Source of the DNA: Bacillota bacterium
Lineage (GTDB): Bacteria > Bacillota > Clostridia > Christensenellales > CAG-138
DNA length: 11,280 nt
Direction of reading: 5' to 3'
Assembly (NCBI GenBank): GCA_023396535.1
Contig: JAEWWD010000213.1
Span: 1 to 11,280 of the forward strand
Shown here: positions 1-9,022 of the stretch, in pieces
Position numbering within the stretch: position 1 is the stretch's first letter
Layout of the letters: each line of letters begins with the position of its first letter
Made by a program: the position numbers and the translations under genes
The notes under the pieces: model-generated
Told to the model about the DNA's origin: nothing
Seen by the model: only the letters and a program-made list of their open reading frames with translations
Database searches by the model: none

Positions 1-2961
1 GAGAGCGGCCGTACGCTCCTCAATTCCCTGTTCTTCGATAAGCGCTACGACCTCGCGCGCGTAGGCCGCTACAAATTCAGCAAGAAACTTTCGCTCGCAC
101 GCCGCATCGCGGGGCGCGTGCTCGACGAAAACGCCGTTTCCCCCCTCACGGGCGAGGTCCTCGCCCAGGCGGGGCAGACACTTTCGCGCGAGGACGCCCG
201 CGCTATTCAGAATGCCGGCGTAGCGTTCGTTTGGCTGCGGCTGGAGGGCGGCCGCCGGATCAAGGTGTTGGGCAACCAGTTTGTTGATCCCCGCAATTTA
301 CTTTCCTTCGATCCCCTCGAAGCTGGCCTGAACGAGAACGTGCATTTCCCGACGCTGGTTCAGCTTATGAAAGAATGCGAAGGGATGGACAAGGCCGACC
401 AGATCGCATTCTATAAGGAACATGTTTACGACCTGATTCCGCGCCATATCGTGCCGGACGATATCGTGGCCTCCATCAGCTACCTGATCGGCCTGCCTTA
501 CGATATTGGGAATATCGACGATATCGATCACCTGGGCAACCGCCGTATCCGTTCCGTTGGAGAGCTGCTGCAGAATCAGCTCCGCGTAGGCCTTACGAGG
601 CTGGAGCGCGTGGTTCGAGAGCGTATGAGCCTGCAGGATATGGACGTGGCCATGCCAAGTAACCTCATCAATATCCGCCCTGTCACGGCGGCTATCAAGG
701 AGTTCTTTGGTTCCTCCCAGTTGTCGCAGTTCATGGATCAAACCAACCCGCTTGCGGAGCTCACACATAAGCGCCGTCTGTCGGCCCTCGGCCCCGGCGG
801 CCTCAACCGCGAGCGCGCCACATTCGACGTCCGCGACGTGCACTATTCACACTATGGACGCATGTGCCCCATCGAGACGCCGGAAGGTCCGAACATCGGC
901 CTTATCAATTCGCTTTCCACCTATGCGCGTATCAACGAGTACGGCTTCATAGAAGCGCCGTACCGCAAGGTGGACGTGAAGAAACATATTATAACCGACG
1001 AAATTGAATACCTGACCGCGGACGAGGAAGATCCCTTTATCGTGGCGCAGGCCAACGAACCCATAGATCCTGAGACCCGCTGGTTCAAGAAGAGCCGCGT
1101 CGTCGCAAGGCTGCTCGACCAGATCATAGAGGTGAAGAGCGAAGAGGTCAACTACATGGACGTTTCGCCCAAACAGCTGGTTTCGGTCGCCACGGCCATG
1201 ATCCCCTTCCTTGAGAACGACGACGCAAACCGCGCGCTGATGGGCTCCAACATGCAGCGTCAGGCCGTGCCTCTGCTGGTGCCGGAAGCCCCCGTGGTGG
1301 GCACCGGCATGGAATATAAGGCCGCGCACGACTCCGGCGTAGTCATACTTGCGCAGGAGGACGGCGAGATTGCCGGCGTGGCTGCCCGTAAGATAACCGT
1401 GCGGGCGGACAAGGATGGTTCGCTGCGCAACTATAAGCTTACGAAGTTCCAGCGCTCCAACCAGGGTACCTGCCTGAACCAGCGCCCCATCGTGAAAAAG
1501 GGCGACCGTGTGGAAAAGGGCCAGGTCATAGCGGACGGCGCATCGACGGATTACGGCGAAATCGCGCTGGGCCGCAACATTCTTATAGGCTTCATGACAT
1601 GGGAAGGCTATAACTACGAAGACGCCGTCCTGATCAGCGAAGAGCTCGTGAAGGAAGACGTGTTTACCTCCATCCACATTGAGGAGCATGAGACGGAGGC
1701 CCGCGATACCAAGCTGGGGCCCGAAGAAATCACGCGCGACATCCCCAACGTCGGCGAAGACGCGCTGGCGAACCTCGACGAATACGGCATTATCCGTCAG
1801 GGCGCGGAAGTGCGCTCGGGCGATATACTGGTCGGCAAGGTTACGCCCAAGGGCGAAACGGAGCTGACCGCCGAAGAGCGCCTGCTGCGCGCCATATTCG
1901 GCGAAAAGGCCCGCGAGGTGCGCGATACGTCCTTACGTGTGCCGCACGGTGAGGACGGTATCGTGGTGGACGTGAAGGTGTTCACCCGCGAGAATAAGGA
2001 TGAGCTTTCCCCCGGCGTTAATAAGCTGGTGCGCGTATATATCGCGCAGAAGCGCAAGATTTCGGTGGGCGACAAAATGGCGGGCCGCCACGGCAACAAA
2101 GGCGTTATTTCCCGCATACTGCCCGTGGAGGATATGCCTTTCCTGCCCGACGGCACTCCGCTGCAGATCGTTTTGAACCCGCTCGGCGTGCCTTCGCGTA
2201 TGAACATCGGGCAGGTGCTGGAACTGCACCTTGGATTGGCCGCCAAAAAGCTTGGCTGGCATATCGCCACGCCGGTATTCGACGGCGCGACGGAGAACGA
2301 TATCCGTGAACGTCTGCGTCAGGCAGGGTTTGACGACGACGGTAAAACGGTACTCTACGACGGACGCAGCGGCGAGCCTTTTGAAAACCGCGTCTCCGTT
2401 GGCTACATGTACTATCTGAAGCTGGCGCACCTGGTGGACGATAAGATCCACGCGCGCTCCACCGGCCCGTACTCGCTGGTTACGCAGCAGCCGCTCGGCG
2501 GCAAGGCGCAGTTCGGCGGACAGCGCTTCGGCGAAATGGAAGTCTGGGCGCTGGAGGCGTATGGCGCAGCCAACACCCTGCAGGAGATACTCACCGTCAA
2601 GTCCGACGATGTGGTAGGCCGTGTCAAGACATACGAAGCCATCGTCAAGGGAGAGAACGTACCGCAGCCGGGCGTACCCGAATCCTTCAAGGTGCTCATT
2701 AAAGAACTGCAATCGCTGGCGCTGGACATGAAGGTGCTTTCGGATACCCGCGAAGTCATCGAGATCGGGGAATCCATCGACGATGACGAGCCGTCCATCA
2801 TGGACGTCAATATCGCCGGCATGGAGGATGCGCCGCCCATATTGCCGCCCAGCGGTGATGAGTTCTCGGAATTCGATGATTTTGAGGATTTTGAGGACGA
2901 TATGGACGACGAGGATCTCGAAGACGGCCTGTTGCTTGGCGATGAGCAGAGCGACGAGTAA
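1..2961 (+). CDS. rpoB: RNA polymerase beta subunit (5'-truncated)
   Basis: Beta subunit of DNA-directed RNA polymerase, which with beta' forms the catalytic core. The reading frame is open from base 1 (ESGRTLLNSLFFDKRYDLAR), so the true start lies upstream. Comparison with the Bacillus subtilis protein as I recall it (1193 aa) suggests about 225 N-terminal residues are missing; an internal GTG at 118 is not the start. Visible landmarks are the rifampicin-binding cluster at 709-804 (SSQLSQFMDQTNPLAELTHK, then RRLSALGPGG), the conserved block GRMCPIETPEGPNIGLINSL near 860, and the active-site motif GDKMAGRHGNKG at 2068-2103 with its two lysines. The C-terminal part (EFGGQRFGEMEVWALEAYGA-like) is complete. 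At the resistance positions the residues are the usual sensitive ones (E. coli numbering S512, Q513, D516, H526, S531). The protein ends in a very acidic tail of about 60 residues. rpoC follows after 27 nt. Confidence 0.98.
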   Translation, partial: ESGRTLLNSLFFDKRYDLARVGRYKFSKKLSLARRIAGRVLDENAVSPLTGEVLAQAGQTLSREDARAIQNAGVAFVWLRLEGGRRIKVLGNQFVDPRNLLSFDPLEAGLNENVHFPTLVQLMKECEGMDKADQIAFYKEHVYDLIPRHIVPDDIVASISYLIGLPYDIGNIDDIDHLGNRRIRSVGELLQNQLRVGLTRLERVVRERMSLQDMDVAMPSNLINIRPVTAAIKEFFGSSQLSQFMDQTNPLAELTHKRRLSALGPGGLNRERATFDVRDVHYSHYGRMCPIETPEGPNIGLINSLSTYARINEYGFIEAPYRKVDVKKHIITDEIEYLTADEEDPFIVAQANEPIDPETRWFKKSRVVARLLDQIIEVKSEEVNYMDVSPKQLVSVATAMIPFLENDDANRALMGSNMQRQAVPLLVPEAPVVGTGMEYKAAHDSGVVILAQEDGEIAGVAARKITVRADKDGSLRNYKLTKFQRSNQGTCLNQRPIVKKGDRVEKGQVIADGASTDYGEIALGRNILIGFMTWEGYNYEDAVLISEELVKEDVFTSIHIEEHETEARDTKLGPEEITRDIPNVGEDALANLDEYGIIRQGAEVRSGDILVGKVTPKGETELTAEERLLRAIFGEKAREVRDTSLRVPHGEDGIVVDVKVFTRENKDELSPGVNKLVRVYIAQKRKISVGDKMAGRHGNKGVISRILPVEDMPFLPDGTPLQIVLNPLGVPSRMNIGQVLELHLGLAAKKLGWHIATPVFDGATENDIRERLRQAGFDDDGKTVLYDGRSGEPFENRVSVGYMYYLKLAHLVDDKIHARSTGPYSLVTQQPLGGKAQFGGQRFGEMEVWALEAYGAANTLQEILTVKSDDVVGRVKTYEAIVKGENVPQPGVPESFKVLIKELQSLALDMKVLSDTREVIEIGESIDDDEPSIMDVNIAGMEDAPPILPPSGDEFSEFDDFEDFEDDMDDEDLEDGLLLGDEQSDE

Positions 2962-2988
2962 CGCGGCAGAGGAAGGGAGAGACGCGAA

Positions 2989-6510
<3,522 letters not shown>

Positions 6511-6526
6511 TACAGGAGGGCGAGCA

Positions 6527-7267
6527 ATGCGGCGAACTATTACGAATACCTCGTGCAGGTTGTACCATACGGCGCAATGCGATCTGCTCAATATGCCTTC
6601 CTGCGCGGAGTGCATGCTCAACAACGATCCGGAAGCCGCAGAGCAGGCCGTGCAGGATATGCAGACGCTGATGAACCTGATGCCCGAGGGCGGCATCAGC
6701 CATCTGTTCGCGGGCGACGAATGCGTGCTCTGCAAGGGGGTGCCCAACAAGCGGGAATATTATGGTCTGCTGGATATTGCCCACCCTGAGCCCAAACGCA
6801 CCAAGCGCTCGGTATTGGGGCTGAAGGTCAAATCCGCGGTAGGCTCCCTGATCCCGGTACAGCTTGGCGTATGCAACGCCTGCCGTAAGCGCATACTCAG
6901 ATTGGAGTACCTGCCTGTTACGCTGCCGGTATATTTTGGCGTTGCGTCGTTGCTGGCGCTCACCATCCCCGGCGTGTCCGATACGCTGGAGCGCACGGCG
7001 GCGGTATTGCCTTTTGCCATATTCGTCGCGGCTGTCGTTATCGGCGCGGTTGCCGGCAAGCTCATATCGTCGGCGCTGCGCAAACGCTACGCCGAGAAGA
7101 CTGTGCTTGATCCCTTCGAGCTGCCTACGCTCAAAGAGATGAAGGATAAAGGCTGGTTCCCTCTCAACACCAACGGCAAGCGCCTCAGGCTGATATTTGT
7201 CAAGAAGCGCATGCGCATGGGCGTGGGCACAGGTACGCCGGAGGAAGCGACCGCGGAGCGCAGCTAA
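6527..7267 (+). CDS. Unrecognised cysteine-rich two-helix membrane protein
   Basis: A 246-residue protein that I do not recognise. The ATG at 6527 is supported by AGGAGG (6514-6519) seven nt upstream; the next Met codons (23, 30) lack a comparable site. There are exactly eight cysteines, all before the membrane region: C10, C18, C26, C29 (the last two as CAEC), C66/C69 (CVLC) and C116/C119 (CNAC). By pattern, C66-C69-C116-C119 could form a zinc ribbon, and the first four a second site (inference). Two hydrophobic helices follow, about residues 131-148 and 158-177, joined by a short loop. Basic residues flank both (RKRILR before, RKRY after), which predicts that both termini are cytoplasmic. 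The C-terminal 70 residues are soluble and basic (VKKRMRMG). The gene starts 16 nt after the rpoC stop, so it very likely shares the rpoBC transcript, although the usual Bacillota order has the L7Ae gene here. GC-rich codon use matches its neighbours, so there is no sign of recent transfer. Function unknown. Confidence 0.88.
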   Translation: MRRTITNTSCRLYHTAQCDLLNMPSCAECMLNNDPEAAEQAVQDMQTLMNLMPEGGISHLFAGDECVLCKGVPNKREYYGLLDIAHPEPKRTKRSVLGLKVKSAVGSLIPVQLGVCNACRKRILRLEYLPVTLPVYFGVASLLALTIPGVSDTLERTAAVLPFAIFVAAVVIGAVAGKLISSALRKRYAEKTVLDPFELPTLKEMKDKGWFPLNTNGKRLRLIFVKKRMRMGVGTGTPEEATAERS

Positions 7268-7273
7268 CTGCGC
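7258..7273 (+). repeat. Inverted repeat over the stop of the unknown gene
   Basis: GCGCAG (7258-7263), loop CTAA, CTGCGC (7268-7273) form a perfect 6-bp hairpin whose loop contains the TAA stop codon. The following bases are A-rich (AACGAAAAAATG), not T-rich, so this is not a + strand intrinsic terminator. It may stabilise the upstream mRNA end or be chance. Confidence 0.5.
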
Positions 7274-7329
7274 AACGAAAAAATGAAATATACAATGGGG
7301 GCGACGGAATTTCCGGAAGGAGGCCCTCT

Positions 7330-7428
7330 GTGGCGAGACTTTCCTTGAAAAGCTCTAATCGTGCGCACAGTGCAGGCGTAATGGTTAGCCGCTTGCGGGT
7401 AACCGGAAAACCGGCAAAAAGCCTTTGA
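7330..7428 (+). CDS. Possible 32-codon small ORF or leader peptide
   Basis: A GTG codon preceded at 6 nt by AAGGAGG (7317-7323), among the strongest ribosome binding sites in the window, opens a 32-codon frame ending in TGA at 7426-7428. The predicted peptide begins MARLSLKSSNRAHSAG and ends TGKPAKSL. It is strongly basic (eight Arg, Lys or His residues and no acidic ones) and has no membrane segment. The stop codon lies inside the TTGACA box of the downstream promoter, and an imperfect hairpin (7383-7404) lies within the frame. I recognise no homologue. It could be a translated leader, a genuine small basic protein, or a chance frame behind an SD-like sequence. The SD and its spacing are the only strong evidence. 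Confidence 0.3.
   Translation: MARLSLKSSNRAHSAGVMVSRLRVTGKPAKSL
7383..7404 (+). repeat. Symmetric imperfect hairpin upstream of promoter
   Basis: GGTTA pairs with TAACC, one G-G mismatch follows, then CCG pairs with CGG around a CTTG loop. A CCGG-AAAA-CCGG unit follows at 7403-7414, sharing the final CC. No T-run follows either unit, so neither looks like a classical terminator. They could slow or partly stop transcripts coming from rpoC, or act as DNA sites just upstream of the -35 box. Confidence 0.4.
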
Positions 7429-7453
7429 CAACGTACCACATGGATGATAAAAT
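7425..7453 (+). promoter_or_regulatory. Sigma-A type promoter for L7Ae-rpsL-rpsG section
   Basis: TTGACA (7425-7430) is separated by exactly 17 nt from TAAAAT (7448-7453). The -35 box is perfect and the -10 box matches TATAAT at five of six positions. This is the best promoter in the window. The predicted transcription start is near 7460, giving a leader of about 145 nt before the L7Ae start codon. It implies that the ribosomal section of the operon can be transcribed independently of rpoBC. Confidence 0.8.
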
Positions 7454-7604
7454 ACGCATGGTGCGCTTTTGTGGACGTTTGGTCCTATGCGCCATGCGTA
7501 TCCTTATGCAGTGGCATGCGCGGCGTACCAACGGTCCCCATGGCCCGGGGGCTAATAGGGATTGTTCCTAAAGAACGGGCCGGAAAGGCGAAACGAAGTA
7601 TACC
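7454..7604 (+). promoter_or_regulatory. Structured 5' leader of the L7Ae gene
   Basis: No gene fits this stretch, but it is dense in inverted repeats. (1) ACGCATGGTGCG (7454-7465) pairs with TGCGCCATGCGT (7488-7499): 12 bp including two G-T pairs, enclosing GGAC/GTCC (7473-7476 with 7482-7485). (2) GCGCCATGC (7489-7497) can instead pair with GCATGCGC (7514-7521) with one bulged C, so structures 1 and 2 exclude each other. (3) GGCCCG (7542-7547) pairs with CGGGCC (7576-7581), and inside it TAGGGA (7556-7561) pairs with TTCCTA (7565-7570). (4) CGGGC (7576-7580) could instead pair with GCCCG (7607-7611), which includes the G of the start codon. The transcript should begin near 7460, so half of stem 1 may be DNA only. 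This looks like a cis-regulatory leader. I do not recognise the RNA class, and no T-box or canonical kink-turn is evident by eye. Confidence 0.5.
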
Positions 7605-7844
7605 ATGCCCGCTGACCTATGTAAAAACGCCGTCGTGGGCACCAAACAGGTGCTCAAAGCCATACAGGCAGGCTCATTGAGCTGCGTATATCTGGCTGAT
7701 GACGTGGAGGCTTTCCTGAAGAATAAGTTGAAAGCCGTTTGTTACGAGTATGGGGTTGAAATAAAGTCCGTACCCACCATGCAGGAGTTGGGCGAGGCGT
7801 GCGGCATAGACGTGGGTGCTGCCTGCGCAGGCGTGCCCAAGTAA
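7605..7844 (+). CDS. rplGB: L7Ae-family RNA-binding protein (YbxF-like)
   Basis: A 79-residue member of the L7Ae/L30e family, ribosome-associated proteins that bind kink-turn RNA. The family core is visible: GTKQVLKAI (residues 12-20), a hydrophobic strand VYLADD (28-33), and the closing ELGEACGIDVGAACA (61-75). The B. subtilis homologue YbxF is of similar length and lies at the same place between rpoC and rpsL. The start is fixed: a TAA is in frame at 7569-7571 and ATG 7605 is the first possible start after it. The ribosome binding site is poor. Only GAAG lies at 6 nt, and a GGAAAGG lies too far away at 16 nt, in contrast to the strong GGAGG sites of most neighbours. Together with possible pairing over the start codon, this suggests translation may be regulated, perhaps by the protein itself (inference). 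Confidence 0.93.
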   Translation: MPADLCKNAVVGTKQVLKAIQAGSLSCVYLADDVEAFLKNKLKAVCYEYGVEIKSVPTMQELGEACGIDVGAACAGVPK

Positions 7845-7858
7845 CGGGTTACCGTTAC
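7841..7858 (+). repeat. Perfect hairpin over the L7Ae stop codon
   Basis: GTAACGG (7841-7847), loop GTTA, CCGTTAC (7852-7858): a perfect 7-bp stem that includes the TAA stop. No T-run follows, so it is not an intrinsic terminator by itself. The placement resembles the hairpin over the stop codon of the 246-residue gene. Confidence 0.55.
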
Positions 7859-7877
7859 GGCATTCATCAGGTGATCT

Positions 7878-7907
7878 CTCCCTCAAGGGGTTGCAGGGAG
7901 TTTTCTT
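7878..7907 (+). terminator. Intrinsic terminator or attenuator before rpsL
   Basis: CTCCCT (7878-7883) pairs with AGGGAG (7895-7900). The stem continues past one bulged C with CAA/TTG around a GGGG tetraloop, and is followed directly by TTTTCTT (7901-7907). Stem plus T-run is the layout of a Rho-independent terminator on the + strand. It lies inside a run of ribosomal genes, and I see no convincing promoter between it and rpsL. Partial termination or regulated attenuation is therefore more likely than a full stop. A further hairpin, GCGGCA (7922-7927) with TGCCGC (7933-7938), follows before rpsL. Confidence 0.6.
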
Positions 7908-8015
7908 AACACATAGATCCCGCGGCATGGTTTGCCGCAAGGCGTTGCATACGATGCTGCGCGCAGATGCTGTAAGCGTGCGCATCCTGAAAGAGATTTT
8001 AACGGAGGAAACGAA

Positions 8016-8390
8016 ATGCCTACTATTAACCAGTTGGTTCGCAAGGGCAGGGAGCAGGTTCAGTATAAATCCGATGCTCCTATATTAAAGCAATGCCCGC
8101 AGCGCCGCGGCGTTTGCACCGCAGTGCGTACCATGACTCCCAAAAAGCCCAACTCCGCGTTGCGTAAAATCGCGCGTATCCGCCTGACGGACGGCCTTGA
8201 GGGCACCGCATACATCCCTGGCATCGGCCACAATCTGCAGGAGCACTCCGTAGTGCTTATCCGCGGCGGCCGTGTAAAGGACCTGCCCGGCGTCCGTTAC
8301 CACATCATCCGTGGCGCGCTGGATACCGCCGGCGTTGCCAAGCGCATGCAGGCCCGTTCCCTGTACGGCGCGAAGCGCCCCAAGAAGTAA
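8016..8390 (+). CDS. rpsL: 30S ribosomal protein S12
   Basis: Protein of the 30S decoding centre, 124 aa. ATG 8016 is chosen over an in-frame ATG at 7932 because the family begins MPTINQLVRKGR and GGAGG (8004-8008) sits 7 nt upstream. Conserved blocks: CPQRRGVCT, TPKKPNSALRK, GHNLQEHSVVLIRGGRVKDL and PGVRYH. K43 and K88 (counting Met), the classic streptomycin-resistance positions, are wild type. D89, the residue methylthiolated by RimO in E. coli, is present. The protein is the short form lacking the insertion near residue 25 found in Bacillus S12. One oddity is Gly63 in LEGTAYIPG, where the family normally has Val (EVTAYI). rpsG follows after 12 nt. Confidence 0.98.
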   Translation: MPTINQLVRKGREQVQYKSDAPILKQCPQRRGVCTAVRTMTPKKPNSALRKIARIRLTDGLEGTAYIPGIGHNLQEHSVVLIRGGRVKDLPGVRYHIIRGALDTAGVAKRMQARSLYGAKRPKK

Positions 8391-8402
8391 GGAGGGAATG
8401 CT

Positions 8403-8873
8403 ATGCCGAGACGTGGATTTATACCCAAGCGCGAAGTGCTTGCCGATCCCATGTATGGGAGCGTTGTTGTAACCAAACTCATCAACCAGGTCATGCTCGA
8501 CGGCAAACGCGGCGTCGCACAGCAGGCCTGCTACGGCGCGTTTGACATCATCCGTGAAAAGACCGGCCGTGAGCCTCTCGAAGTCTTTACGCAGGCGATG
8601 GAAAATATCATGCCCGTGCTCGAAGTCAAGGCGCGCCGCGTGGGCGGCGCCACCTATCAGGTGCCTATCGAGATTCGCCCCGAGCGCCGTCAGACGCTGG
8701 GCCTTCGCTGGTTGGTGTCCTATGCGCGTAACCGCAGCGAGCGCACCATGATGCAGCGCCTTTCCGGCGAAATCATGGATGCCGCCAACCAGGCGGGCAA
8801 CGCCTTCAAAAAGAAGGAAGACACCCACAAGATGGCCGAAGCCAACAGGGCCTTCGCACATTACCGCTGGTAA
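8403..8873 (+). CDS. rpsG: 30S ribosomal protein S7
   Basis: Primary 16S rRNA-binding protein that organises the 30S head and lies near the E site. It has the standard bacterial length of 156 aa. It starts MPRRGFIPKREVLADP and carries the conserved VTKLINQVMLDGKR, ARRVGGATYQVPIEIRPERR and RWLVSYARNRSE blocks, ending AFAHYRW. GGAGGG (8391-8396) begins directly after the rpsL stop and is 6 nt from ATG, so the two genes are a tight translational pair. S7 is the autoregulator of the str operon in E. coli, acting in the rpsL-rpsG gap. Here that gap is only 12 nt and cannot hold the E. coli type of site, so any feedback must act elsewhere. Confidence 0.98.
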   Translation: MPRRGFIPKREVLADPMYGSVVVTKLINQVMLDGKRGVAQQACYGAFDIIREKTGREPLEVFTQAMENIMPVLEVKARRVGGATYQVPIEIRPERRQTLGLRWLVSYARNRSERTMMQRLSGEIMDAANQAGNAFKKKEDTHKMAEANRAFAHYRW

Positions 8874-8886
8874 GCCGAACTATCCG

Positions 8887-8923
8887 CCGCGGATACGGCC
8901 TTGCCGTATCCGCGGTATTCTTT
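8887..8923 (+). terminator. Strong hairpin terminator after rpsG
   Basis: CCGCGGATACGG (8887-8898), loop CCTTG, CCGTATCCGCGG (8904-8915): a perfect 12-bp GC-rich stem starting 14 nt after the rpsG stop, followed by TATTCTTT. The stem is the strongest in the window. The T-run is interrupted, so termination may be partial. It would reduce fusA-tuf transcription coming from rpsL-rpsG, or protect the upstream mRNA 3' end. Confidence 0.65.
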
Positions 8924-8951
8924 CACACGGTTTTTACATAAACCGTATGCT
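8922..8951 (+). promoter_or_regulatory. Possible fusA promoter with dyad in its spacer
   Basis: TTCACA (8922-8927, five of six to TTGACA) and TATGCT (8946-8951, four of six to TATAAT) are separated by 18 nt. The spacer is almost filled by a perfect dyad, ACGGTTT (8927-8933), TTACAT, AAACCGT (8940-8946). A promoter is expected here because a terminator-like hairpin lies immediately upstream, but the boxes are only moderate matches. The dyad could be an operator or simply a second RNA hairpin. Low-moderate confidence. Confidence 0.35.
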
Positions 8952-8965
8952 TTGGAGGAACACGT

Positions 8966-9022
8966 TTGATAACCTTTTGTATACGCTGCATTCTCAGCGG
9001 AAAGGAGGAGGACCATGCCTAG
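8966..9022 (+). CDS. Possible 18-codon upstream ORF overlapping fusA start
   Basis: GGAGG (8954-8958) lies about 60 nt before fusA, where no known gene needs it. Seven nt downstream is TTG, opening MITFCIRCILSGKEEDHA with a TAG at 9020-9022, which overlaps the first codons of fusA in another frame. Ribosomes finishing here would stop at the fusA start, allowing translational coupling. The last codons coincide with the fusA SD region. It could equally be a chance SD-like sequence; the TTG start is weak evidence. Confidence 0.2.
   Translation: MITFCIRCILSGKEEDHA

Noticed and set aside
709..804. Possible rifampicin-resistance changes in RpoB
   Set aside because: Residues at the main resistance positions are the usual sensitive ones.
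7283..7348. 21-codon frame starting at ATG 7283
   Set aside because: No SD, and it overlaps the SD and start of the better supported GTG frame. No recognised sequence.
7460..7604. T-box or canonical kink-turn in the L7Ae leader
   Set aside because: No T-box antiterminator motif, and no internal loop placing a three-base bulge next to tandem G-A pairs could be assigned by eye. A non-canonical site is not excluded.
7444..7680. Open frame of 78 codons starting inside the promoter
   Set aside because: Its ATG lies at the -10 box, upstream of the predicted transcript start. It has no SD and runs out of frame into the L7Ae gene, whose homology is clear.
7891..7919. Promoter for rpsL just after the attenuator (TTGCAG-N17-TAGATC)
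   Set aside because: Only three of six positions match in each box, and the -35 would lie within the terminator stem.
7932..8015. N-terminal extension of rpsL by 28 codons from an upstream ATG
   Set aside because: S12 begins MPTINQL across bacteria, GGAGG sits 7 nt before ATG 8016, and the extension overlaps hairpins and shows no conserved sequence.
8142..8282. Possible streptomycin-resistance changes in S12
   Set aside because: K43 and K88 and their neighbours are wild type.
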